Part shown: piece after piece, positions 1 through 5,255 of the stretch
Numbering within the stretch: the first letter of the stretch is position 1
Layout of the letters: every line of letters begins with the position of its first letter
From: a virus
Strand: one strand, 5' to 3'
Virus record (IMG/VR): IMGVR_UViG_3300044522_000130
Span: 1 to 23,101 of that record
Length of the DNA stretch: 23,101 bases
The notes under the pieces: model-generated
What the model saw: the letters and a program-made list of their open reading frames with translations, nothing else
The model's database searches: none
Told to the model about the DNA's origin: nothing
Translations under genes and position numbers: made by a program

Positions 1-2
1 TA

Positions 3-551
3 ATGGAAATAACAGAAAGAATAAAACAGATAATAAAGCAAGAAACAAATATAGATGTTTGTAAAAGCAGTAGGAAACATAATATAATTGAAGCAAGAGC
101 ATTATACTTTCATTCAATTAAACATTTTAAACCTAAAATGACATTACAAGAAATGGCTGATTCAGTAAATAAGAATCACGCTACTGTAATACATTCACTA
201 AACAACTATTCTATGTACGAAAAGTTTAACGATGAATTAAGATATTTAAAAAACATAATTATAAATCAAATGGAAGAAGAAAACGTTTTAAATACAGAAG
301 ATAACAATCAGTTAAGATTAGAACTTAAAAAAAGAACTTTAAAAATATCAGAACTGCAAATTAAATTAGAGGAAAGTAATTTAAGAATAAAACAAATGGA
401 AAAAGCAAGATACGAATACAAAATAATAGAACGCTTAACTAACCTTCTTAATGAAACAAAAGGAACAGAACATCAAGAAGTAATGATACTACGTTTAGAA
501 GCTATCTACGATATGAATATGAAAGTAATAGAACATAATAAAAACAAATAA
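3..551 (+). CDS. DnaA domain IV-like DNA-binding protein with C-terminal coiled coil
   Basis: The first 75 residues resemble the DnaA C-terminal DNA-binding domain (domain IV): an Ile-Glu-Ala-Arg helix near residues 28-32, a Met-Thr-Leu-Gln-Glu-Met helix near 46-51, and NHATVIHS at 58-65, which corresponds to the DnaA-box recognition signature usually read as DHTTVLHA. There is no AAA+ ATPase domain, so this is not a full initiator. Residues about 88-150 are charged and heptad-like, suggesting a coiled coil for dimerisation. The ATG overlaps a TAA at 1-3 (TAATG), so an upstream gene probably ends there. Stand-alone proteins of this kind occur in Bacteroidota phages. By inference it could bind DnaA-box-like sites in phage or host DNA to affect replication or transcription. 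The domain call is fairly secure; the role is not. Confidence 0.75.
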   Translation: MEITERIKQIIKQETNIDVCKSSRKHNIIEARALYFHSIKHFKPKMTLQEMADSVNKNHATVIHSLNNYSMYEKFNDELRYLKNIIINQMEEENVLNTEDNNQLRLELKKRTLKISELQIKLEESNLRIKQMEKARYEYKIIERLTNLLNETKGTEHQEVMILRLEAIYDMNMKVIEHNKNK

Positions 552-552
552 G

Positions 553-717
553 ATGCCAGATATAACAATGTGTTCAGGAAACAACTGTGAATTATCTTCT
601 ATGTGCTATAGATATAAAGCAGAACCAAGTAAGTTTAGACAATCTTGGTTTATGTATCCTCCTAATAAAGGATTAGAATGTGAATACTTCTGGGAATATA
701 AAACTGATGAAGAATGA
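553..717 (+). CDS. Small Cys-rich protein, possible zinc binder
   Basis: A 54-residue protein that I translated by hand; the ATG lies one base after the preceding stop. Cysteines fall at residues 7, 12, 18 and 43, with the pattern C-x4-C-x5-C-x24-C, and the end is rich in aromatics and acids (a Cys-Glu-Tyr-Phe-Trp motif). Four conserved-looking cysteines in such a short chain suggest metal binding. Small proteins with this pattern recur in Bacteroidota phages without a known function. It overlaps the next mini-gene by four bases (ATGA at 714-717), indicating translational coupling in one operon. Confidence 0.6.
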   Translation: MPDITMCSGNNCELSSMCYRYKAEPSKFRQSWFMYPPNKGLECEYFWEYKTDEE

Positions 718-806
718 AATATATATTAGTGTTATTAGCTTATGAATTTATAAGGTCAAAAATGATTTGGCTATGGTATTATTTAATTAAAAAAGGAACA
801 GAATAA
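714..806 (+). CDS. Tiny hydrophobic peptide
   Basis: A 30-residue reading frame that starts in an ATGA overlap with the upstream gene and ends in a TAATG overlap with the downstream gene. These perfectly coupled junctions are the main reason to accept it. Residues 3-11 and 17-25 are hydrophobic and aromatic (including W19, W21, Y22, Y23), so it could associate with the membrane. It has no recognisable family. It may be a real peptide or mainly a coupling device that carries ribosomes to the next gene. Confidence 0.45.
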   Translation: MKYILVLLAYEFIRSKMIWLWYYLIKKGTE

Positions 807-1048
807 TGGAAGCAAGATTAACATTTATTTTACCCGAAGAATTATCAGATTTTTATAGAGCAACACAGTCTTTAAATATGGCTTGTGCTTTATTTGATAT
901 ATTACAATTGCGTAAGACTACGGAAAGAAGATTTGAAGGTATAGATAATACTCATAATGATGTATTTGATGGAATAGACGCAATGGCAGAAGGAATTGCA
1001 CAAATATTTGAGGAGCATAATATTAATGTTGATAAACTAATAGAATGA
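806..1048 (+). CDS. Hypothetical phage protein, 80 residues
   Basis: This small acidic protein has an N-terminal beta-like stretch followed by helices (residues about 12-40 and 55-78). I recognise no domain or catalytic motif. The start in a TAATG junction and the stop overlapping the next gene by four bases place it inside the same coupled string of small genes. The length and the phrase around LPEELSDFYRAT are like small hypothetical proteins seen in Bacteroidota phages. Function unknown. Confidence 0.65.
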   Translation: MEARLTFILPEELSDFYRATQSLNMACALFDILQLRKTTERRFEGIDNTHNDVFDGIDAMAEGIAQIFEEHNINVDKLIE

Positions 1049-1251
1049 AACCAATTCATAAACTAAATGGAGGAATAGGTGCTACACTATGTCACTTATG
1101 TAGTATAATAATAAATACAGGTGCTACTCAAGACTTGTATTGTGATAAATGTTTATCTGAAAGAATTGTAACTGATTCTGAATTTAAACAAATAAAAGAA
1201 AGAGCAAATAATTTAATGAGATTGAAAAAAGGATTTAAAGATAAACAATAA
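1045..1251 (+). CDS. Small zinc-ribbon protein
   Basis: A 68-residue protein with two CxxC knuckles: CHLC at residues 17-20 and CDKC at 33-36, separated by a 12-residue loop, which is the layout of a short zinc ribbon. The remainder is a basic C-terminal helix (about residues 45-68). Similar zinc-ribbon mini-proteins are common in Bacteroidota phage genomes. It overlaps the previous gene by four bases and is the last of the coupled small genes before the terminase. By inference it binds nucleic acid or a protein partner; the target is unknown. Confidence 0.65.
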   Translation: MKPIHKLNGGIGATLCHLCSIIINTGATQDLYCDKCLSERIVTDSEFKQIKERANNLMRLKKGFKDKQ

Positions 1252-1296
1252 TAGATTTTATTTATTTTTAATTCAATAATAATTACTTTTTTGAAT

Positions 1297-1593
1297 ATGG
1301 AAGATAAAAGAAAATACAACGGTGGTAATAAAAATGCTGGACGTAAACCAAAAGTAGAAGAACAAAAAGTAAACAATATCTTTTTAAAAGCATTAGGTGA
1401 ACTTTACAATAAAGATACAGAAGAAGAAACAAAGATAGCATTTGTTAAATCTACACTAATGGAATCACAAAGAGGACAGTTGTTTATTGCTGAACATATA
1501 TTTGGTAAGCCAAAAGAAATTATTGAAGCTACACACAACGTAAATGATTTTAACATAAAAGATATATTTAAAATTGGAAATAAATCTGAATGA
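1297..1593 (+). CDS. Putative terminase small subunit or DNA-binding partner
   Basis: 98 residues from the ATG at 1297; a TTG six bases upstream (1291) is in frame, but I prefer the ATG. The N-terminus is basic and Gly/Asn-rich with the pattern GGNKNAGRKPK, typical of the start of small terminase subunits and related DNA-binding proteins. A helical middle follows. The gene lies immediately upstream of the large terminase subunit and overlaps it by 20 bases, the classical TerS position. It is shorter than most TerS proteins and I see no clear full helix-turn-helix, so the assignment rests mainly on position and the basic N-terminus. Confidence 0.5.
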   Translation: MEDKRKYNGGNKNAGRKPKVEEQKVNNIFLKALGELYNKDTEEETKIAFVKSTLMESQRGQLFIAEHIFGKPKEIIEATHNVNDFNIKDIFKIGNKSE

Positions 1594-2782
1594 AAAGTAT
1601 AATCTATTAGGAAGTGATAGTAGGTACTTTGTAATTACAGGTGGAAGGGGTTCAGGGAAATCATATTCTTTGAACTCGTTTCTTCTGTTATTAACTTATG
1701 AAGTAGGACACGTTATATTATTTACAAGATATACTTTAACTTCTGCAAACGTTTCTATTATTCCTGAATTTATAGATAAGATTGAAACAGCTAATTTAAG
1801 CCACGAATTTTATATTACGAAGGATGAAATAGTAAATCTAAAAACAGGTTCTAAAATACTCTTTAAAGGTATTAAAACAAGTAGTGGCACACAGACTGCA
1901 AGTTTAAAATCATTAGCTGGAGTTACAACTTGGGTATTAGATGAAGCAGAAGAATTAAATGATGAAGAAATATTTGAAAAGATTGATTTTAGTATAAGAA
2001 CTAAAGGAATACAAAATAGAGTTTTATTAGTCTTAAATCCTGCAACAAAAGAACATTTCATTTATAAGAAATTCTTTGAAGATAAAGGAATACAATCAGG
2101 AAGTAATTTAATCAAAGGAGATACAACTTATATCCATACAACATACGAGGACAATATAGAAAACCTTTCTGAATCATTTATCAATCAGATTGAAAATATA
2201 AAGTTAAGGAGACCAGAAAAGTATAAACATCAAATATTGGGTGGATGGTTAGATAAAGCTGAAGGAGTTATATTTACTAACTGGACTATTGGAGAATATA
2301 AACAAATAGGTAAAAGTATATTCGGTCAAGATTATGGATTTGCTGCAGATGAATCAACTTTATTAGAATGTAATATAGATAGTTCTAATAAACGAATTTA
2401 TATTAATGAAAGGTTTTATTTAAAAGGGTTAACAACATCACAGATATATCAATTAAATAAACAACACGCTAATGATGGTTTAATAGTTGCTGATTCAGCA
2501 GAACCAAGATTAATAAGTGAATTAGCTACATTAGGTTTAAATATAGTACCTGCAATTAAAGGACCAGATTCTGTTACTTATGGTATTAGTGTATTACAAG
2601 ATTATGATTTAATAGTTTCACCTGAATCAATTAATTTAATAAGAGAATTAAATAATTATTGTTGGTTAGAAAGAAAGTCAAAAACACCACAGGATGCACA
2701 CAATCATTTGCTTGACCCATTAAGATATGCAGTTACATATCAATTAGGAAATGCTAATAAAGGAAATTATTTTATATATTAA
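1574..2782 (+). CDS. terL: Terminase large subunit (ATPase and nuclease)
   Basis: The 402-residue DNA-packaging motor. The N-terminal ATPase has Walker A GGRGSGKS at residues 23-30, Walker B VLDEAEE at 121-127 (D123, E124) and a coupling-motif-like LVLNPAT at 152-158. The C-terminal RNase H-like nuclease shows GQDYGF (D253), VADSAEP (D307) and a DPLRYA segment (D381), the expected acidic triad. The length and motif spacing fit the PBSX/Terminase_3 group. The start is a TTG inside the end of the preceding gene; no in-frame ATG exists before Walker A, and starting at 1574 gives the usual short N-terminus, so TTG is likely real and keeps translation coupled to the small subunit. It packages DNA through the portal, whose gene lies about 14 kb downstream instead of next door. 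Confidence 0.95.
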   Translation: MEINLNEKYNLLGSDSRYFVITGGRGSGKSYSLNSFLLLLTYEVGHVILFTRYTLTSANVSIIPEFIDKIETANLSHEFYITKDEIVNLKTGSKILFKGIKTSSGTQTASLKSLAGVTTWVLDEAEELNDEEIFEKIDFSIRTKGIQNRVLLVLNPATKEHFIYKKFFEDKGIQSGSNLIKGDTTYIHTTYEDNIENLSESFINQIENIKLRRPEKYKHQILGGWLDKAEGVIFTNWTIGEYKQIGKSIFGQDYGFAADESTLLECNIDSSNKRIYINERFYLKGLTTSQIYQLNKQHANDGLIVADSAEPRLISELATLGLNIVPAIKGPDSVTYGISVLQDYDLIVSPESINLIRELNNYCWLERKSKTPQDAHNHLLDPLRYAVTYQLGNANKGNYFIY

Positions 2783-2789
2783 AATTGTA

Positions 2790-2797
2790 TATATTTG
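2790..2797 (+). promoter_or_regulatory. Candidate Bacteroidota promoter -7 box
   Basis: TATATTTG matches the Bacteroidota -7 consensus TAnnTTTG, about 25 bases upstream of the ATG at 2823. I see no good TTG at the usual spacing upstream, so the -33 element is weak or absent. The box and the following bases (GTA, then TAATAT and AAAC) closely resemble the candidate promoter at 3010. Confidence 0.5.
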
Positions 2798-2822
2798 TAT
2801 AATATTAAACTAAAAATTAATT

Positions 2823-2972
2823 ATGAGTTACGGACAAATGATTGCAGTAATACAATGTTATATACATCACAAAAAGAATGTAGAAGTGGTTATTAATTTA
2901 CCAAGAAATATAGGTGAGATTAGAAAGATGCAGGAAATGTATAAGGTTGCAAGTTCTTATTTGAAAAGTTAA
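2823..2972 (+). CDS. Mini-gene, 49-residue hypothetical protein
   Basis: A short frame translated by hand, beginning 25 bases downstream of a promoter-like box and ending before a second one. The product has a hydrophobic beginning with Cys and His residues (C12, H15, H16), a short beta-like stretch VEVVINLP, then a charged helix. I do not recognise it. Its position just after a promoter box and before a second promoter suggests an independently expressed small gene between the terminase and tail modules. It could be a regulator or a moron-type insertion. Confidence 0.45.
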   Translation: MSYGQMIAVIQCYIHHKKNVEVVINLPRNIGEIRKMQEMYKVASSYLKS

Positions 2973-3009
2973 ATAAAAGTTAAATGTATTATATTTAAAA
3001 CAAAATGAT

Positions 3010-3017
3010 TATATTTG
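3010..3017 (+). promoter_or_regulatory. Candidate Bacteroidota promoter -7 box
   Basis: TATATTTG again matches TAnnTTTG, 23 bases before the ATG at 3040. The flanking sequence resembles that at 2790 (GTA, then TAATAT, then AAAC). A near-match TATATTTA lies just upstream at 2990-2997. No clear -33 TTG is visible. Transcription from here would cover the next mini-gene and the structured RNA region. Confidence 0.5.
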
Positions 3018-3039
3018 TACATAATATAAAACAAACACT

Positions 3040-3201
3040 ATGAAACAATACGAAGTTAAAGGTTGGTACAGATATGCCGACAACGAGAAAGATTATGAGT
3101 ATGCTAAAATAATAGCAGAAAACGAACAAATGGTTATCACATTATTCAGAGATATGTTTAAACAAAACTTCTTTGCAATAGATATAAAAGAAATTAGTTA
3201 A
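3040..3201 (+). CDS. Mini-gene, 53-residue hypothetical protein
   Basis: This short frame encodes a mixed alpha-beta small protein: an initial beta strand with aromatics (Y4, W9, Y10, Y12), a charged helix (residues about 16-38), then an aromatic-rich end with FRDMF and a final strand. The pattern of strand, helix and strand resembles small single-domain phage proteins, but I recognise no family. It sits 23 bases after a promoter-like box and immediately upstream of the structured RNA and terminator, so it may share a transcript with them. Confidence 0.5.
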   Translation: MKQYEVKGWYRYADNEKDYEYAKIIAENEQMVITLFRDMFKQNFFAIDIKEIS

Positions 3202-3215
3202 GCTGTGTAAAGCGT

Positions 3216-3314
3216 TGGAACTTATAATCCATTAGAAACTAAATGTAATTCAAAACCCTGATAAATAAAAAATCCCGCCGTCAATTACAGGGAGCAAGGC
3301 GGATTGGAATTACA
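3216..3314 (+). ncRNA. Candidate structured RNA with enclosed pseudoknot
   Basis: Two small hairpins (TGGA/TCCA at 3216-3231 and TTAG/CTAA at 3232-3242) lead into an 8-bp outer helix, 3244-3251 with 3307-3314. Inside it, CCCTG (3256-3260) pairs with CAGGG (3288-3292), and CCGCC (3275-3279) pairs with GGCGG (3298-3302). The order 1-2-1'-2' makes an H-type pseudoknot with an A-rich first loop. The second helix can extend by AAT/ATT around a bulged C. The stems are GC-rich in an otherwise AT-rich genome and lie directly before an intrinsic terminator. The 7-base AATTACA occurs twice (3283-3289 and 3308-3314), so the outer helix has two possible partners, as in a switch. I do not recognise a known RNA family. 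Pairings were found by eye, not by folding software. Confidence 0.5.
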
Positions 3315-3318
3315 AATT

Positions 3319-3348
3319 AAGACTTACAGAAATGTAGGTCTTTTTTTT
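3319..3348 (+). terminator. Intrinsic terminator between terminase and tail modules
   Basis: A 10-bp stem (3319-3328 with 3333-3342, one G-U pair) closes a GAAA tetraloop and is followed by a run of eight T (3341-3348). This is a strong rho-independent terminator. It separates the terminase and mini-gene segment from the tail genes starting at 3397 and lies five bases after the candidate pseudoknotted RNA. Confidence 0.85.
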
Positions 3349-3374
3349 GTTTAATACAATTTATACTTTATTTT

Positions 3375-3391
3375 ATTATTATAAAAAAATA
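3375..3391 (+). repeat. 17-base A/T leader shared with 16522-16538
   Basis: The same 17-base A/T-rich string, with seven consecutive A, occurs just upstream of the ATG at 3397 and again at 16522-16538 upstream of the ATG at 16541. It may be a translation-enhancing leader of the kind Bacteroidota use instead of Shine-Dalgarno sequences, or part of a phage promoter. Chance is not excluded in DNA this AT-rich. Confidence 0.4.
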
Positions 3392-3396
3392 AACAA

Positions 3397-4077
3397 ATGA
3401 AGTTAGAAATAACAATACCAACAAAATTAAGTGAAATAAAACTTTCACAATATCAGGCTTTTTTAAAGATAGCTAAAGACAATGAAGATTCAGAATTTCT
3501 ACATCAAAAGATGGTACAGATATTTTGTGGAATAGATTTAAAAGAGGTTGCACAGATTAAATATAAAGATGTAAATGATATAACTACATCTATTGGAAAT
3601 ATGTTTAACCAGAATCATTCTTTTATACCTACGTTTAAAATGGGAGGAACTGAATTCGGTTTCATTCCTAATTTAGATGATATGACATTTGGGGAATATA
3701 CTGATTTAGATACTTATATTACTGATTGGGATGAGATACATAAAGCAATGGCAGTATTGTATAGACCAATTAAAAAGAAAGGCTTAAATGGCACGTATGA
3801 GATTGAAGATTACAATGGAAGTATAACTTACGCAGAGGTTATGAAGTTTGCTCCATTAGATGTTTGTTTAGGTGCTACTGTTTTTTTTTATCGTTTAGGC
3901 AACGAATTATTGAAAGCTACGATAGCTTATTTGGAGAAGGACAAGGAGGTACAGAATATTCTGCAACGGCATTATTCAACTCAAGATATGGATGGTACAG
4001 TAGCTTATATGCTCTCAGTCAAGGAGATGTTACAAGATTTGATTCCATCACAAGATTACCAATTAATCAATGTTTAA
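3397..4077 (+). CDS. Tail assembly chaperone (G-type), start of a frameshift pair
   Basis: 226 residues. It occupies the place of the short tail assembly chaperone: first gene of the tail module, upstream of the tape measure and overlapped by a second frame that appears to be reached by -1 slippage. The protein is a mostly helical, acidic fold with a conserved-looking segment FFYRLGNELLKATIAYLE near residues 163-180, and similar phrases occur in chaperone-like proteins of Bacteroidota phages as far as I recall. No catalytic motif is present. Both the zero-frame tail and the -1 extension look like real protein over 3888-4077. The family-level call is inferred from context rather than from a strong motif. 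Confidence 0.6.
   Translation: MKLEITIPTKLSEIKLSQYQAFLKIAKDNEDSEFLHQKMVQIFCGIDLKEVAQIKYKDVNDITTSIGNMFNQNHSFIPTFKMGGTEFGFIPNLDDMTFGEYTDLDTYITDWDEIHKAMAVLYRPIKKKGLNGTYEIEDYNGSITYAEVMKFAPLDVCLGATVFFYRLGNELLKATIAYLEKDKEVQNILQRHYSTQDMDGTVAYMLSVKEMLQDLIPSQDYQLINV
3882..3888 (+). promoter_or_regulatory. Slippery heptamer for -1 frameshift
   Basis: Nine T run from 3881 to 3889. In the zero frame the codons are GTT TTT TTT TAT, so T TTT TTT at 3882-3888 is an ideal X XXY YYZ heptamer. Two hairpins follow: CGTT/AACG (3892-3904), three bases downstream, and AAGCTA/TAGCTT with a three-base loop (3914-3928). A run this long could also support transcriptional slippage. Confidence 0.6.
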
Positions 4078-4145
4078 CATATTTAACATTCGAAAAAGAA
4101 AAGAATAAAATAGAAGCTGATTTAATTAAAAGACAGAATAGATGA
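3888..4145 (+). CDS. Frameshift extension of tail assembly chaperone (GT-type)
   Basis: This is the -1 frame relative to the chaperone gene, open from 3807 to a TGA at 4145. It contains no ATG anywhere, so ordinary initiation is unlikely; only a TTG at 3864 is available. Slippage at the T9 run would fuse about 164 chaperone residues to 85 residues from this frame. The encoded end looks like real protein, with RYGWYSSLYALSQGD, an aromatic-rich segment, then a charged helix with LTFEKEKNKIEADLIK. Similar ends occur in Bacteroidota phage proteins as far as I recall. The stop overlaps the next ATG in an ATGA junction, which implies that ribosomes arrive in this frame. In lambda-type phages such extended chaperones recruit tail tube protein to the tape measure. 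Confidence 0.6.
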   Translation, partial: LSFRQRIIESYDSLFGEGQGGTEYSATALFNSRYGWYSSLYALSQGDVTRFDSITRLPINQCLTYLTFEKEKNKIEADLIKRQNR

Positions 4146-4597
4146 CATCACATTATTACGAAATAACACAAGCAATTAAGAACCAATTAAAGGAAGATTT
4201 ATTTGTAAATACAGTTACTATAGGAGACATATTTAAAGTTGATTTAAACAAGCTTACAATCTTTCCTTTGAGTCATATTATAATTAATTCAGCAACTTAT
4301 TTAGGTTCAACTTGGAGTTACAATGTATCTATATTATGTATGGATATAGTTGATGAAAGTAAATCATTAACAACTGATATATTTTTAGGTAATGACAATG
4401 AGCAAGATGTTTTAAATACGCAATTAATGGTAGTTAATAGATTCTTGGAAGTTTTAAGAATGGGTAAATTTGGAGATGATTATGAATTAGCAGGAACACC
4501 TTCTTGTGAATTTTTTACAGAAAGATTTGAAAATAAAATGGCAGGAGTTACAGTTACTTTTGATATGGTAATTCAAAATCAAATGAGCAAATGTTAG
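4142..4597 (+). CDS. Putative tail terminator or tail-completion protein
   Basis: A 151-residue protein that begins with a helix (HYYEITQAIKNQLKED), then alternating strands and helices, including a run around ATYLGSTWSYNVSILCMDI that alternates hydrophobic residues as beta strands do. Size and predicted mixed fold resemble tail terminator or minor tail proteins that cap the tail tube. It is translationally coupled to the frameshift extension upstream (ATGA) and overlaps the next gene by seven bases. No unique motif was found; the role is inferred from neighbours. Confidence 0.5.
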   Translation: MTSHYYEITQAIKNQLKEDLFVNTVTIGDIFKVDLNKLTIFPLSHIIINSATYLGSTWSYNVSILCMDIVDESKSLTTDIFLGNDNEQDVLNTQLMVVNRFLEVLRMGKFGDDYELAGTPSCEFFTERFENKMAGVTVTFDMVIQNQMSKC

Positions 4598-5097
4598 AAG
4601 TTGAAAAGACTTTAAAGAAATTTAGGGATTATGTTATCCAACAATCAAGAAGCAATCTAACTAAAGGTGGTAAAAATAGTTCTAAAGAATTATATAATTC
4701 AATCGATGGTGAAGTAGTTACTGAAAATGGATTTAGCATAGTTGGTTTTACAATGGCTGAATATGGTGCTTACCAAGATAAAGGAGTTTCAGGTAAGATT
4801 AAAAAATATAATACACCATATAGTTATAAAAATAAAATGCCACCTGTAAAAGCATTTGATAAATGGATGGTAAGAAAAGGAATAGCACCAAGAAATGAAA
4901 AAGGAGAATTTCAATCAAGAAAAGGTTTACAATATGCAATAGCAAGAAGTATATTTTTAAATGGAATTAAACCTTCTTTATTCTTTACTAAACCATTTGA
5001 AGCAGGATATAAGAAATATATAGATGTAGATTTAATAAAAGCATTTGGTCAAGATGTTGAAACAATGGTAGATTATAATTTAAAAGATATAAAATGA
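4591..5097 (+). CDS. HK97 gp10-like tail completion or head-closure protein
   Basis: 168 residues. The N-terminal helix is followed by a sequence of the type SKELYNSIDGEVV, then FTMAEYGAYQDKGVSGK, in which a YGAYQDKG-like segment corresponds to the EYGTyqe-type core of HK97 gp10-like proteins. Next comes a Pro-containing segment with aromatics, a KGLQYAIARSIFLNGIKPSLFF block and a C-terminal helix. The RSIFxNGIKP pattern fits the end of that family, which completes the tail or closes the head-tail joint. The position next to the putative tail terminator supports this. The gene starts within the end of the previous gene and overlaps the following mini-gene by four bases. Confidence 0.6.
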   Translation: MLEVEKTLKKFRDYVIQQSRSNLTKGGKNSSKELYNSIDGEVVTENGFSIVGFTMAEYGAYQDKGVSGKIKKYNTPYSYKNKMPPVKAFDKWMVRKGIAPRNEKGEFQSRKGLQYAIARSIFLNGIKPSLFFTKPFEAGYKKYIDVDLIKAFGQDVETMVDYNLKDIK

Positions 5098-5255
5098 ACA
5101 TAGTAAAAATTTATAAAGGAGAAGATACAGAACCAACTTTTGTAATAGAAAGTACAGAAGTAATTGATTCAAGTCAATATGTAATTTTATTGGATTGCAA
5201 AGAAGAAATATATTTAGATGAAGAATTGATTAATACCATATATCATACAATATGA
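5094..5255 (+). CDS. Small coupled tail-module protein, 53 residues
   Basis: A frame translated by hand. It starts in an ATGA overlap with the upstream gene and ends in an ATGA overlap with the downstream gene, strong evidence that it is translated. The protein has beta-strand-like hydrophobic alternation in its first half and is acidic overall, with a single cysteine at residue 36. No family is recognised. It could be a small tail or baseplate factor or a coupling peptide. Confidence 0.55.
   Translation: MNIVKIYKGEDTEPTFVIESTEVIDSSQYVILLDCKEEIYLDEELINTIYHTI

Noticed and set aside
1261-1296. Promoter before the terminase small subunit (TACTTTTTTG)
   Set aside because: Resembles TAnnTTTG only if two extra T are allowed, with no clear -33 element; too weak in such AT-rich DNA.
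1128-1376. Minus-strand frame spanning the gap between the zinc-ribbon gene and terminase genes
   Set aside because: It crosses two plus-strand genes, is low-complexity in Leu, Phe and Ser, and has no promoter box or A/T-rich leader in the right place.
3202-3320. tRNA or tRNA-like structure
   Set aside because: No acceptor stem, D arm or proper T arm can be formed; TTCAAAA at 3249-3255 is only a partial T-loop match.
3256-3345. Hammerhead-like pieces (CTGAT and GAAA) in the structured RNA region
   Set aside because: The CTGATAA is not the required CTGANGA core, the GAAA lies in the terminator loop, and the helices do not fit the three-way hammerhead junction.
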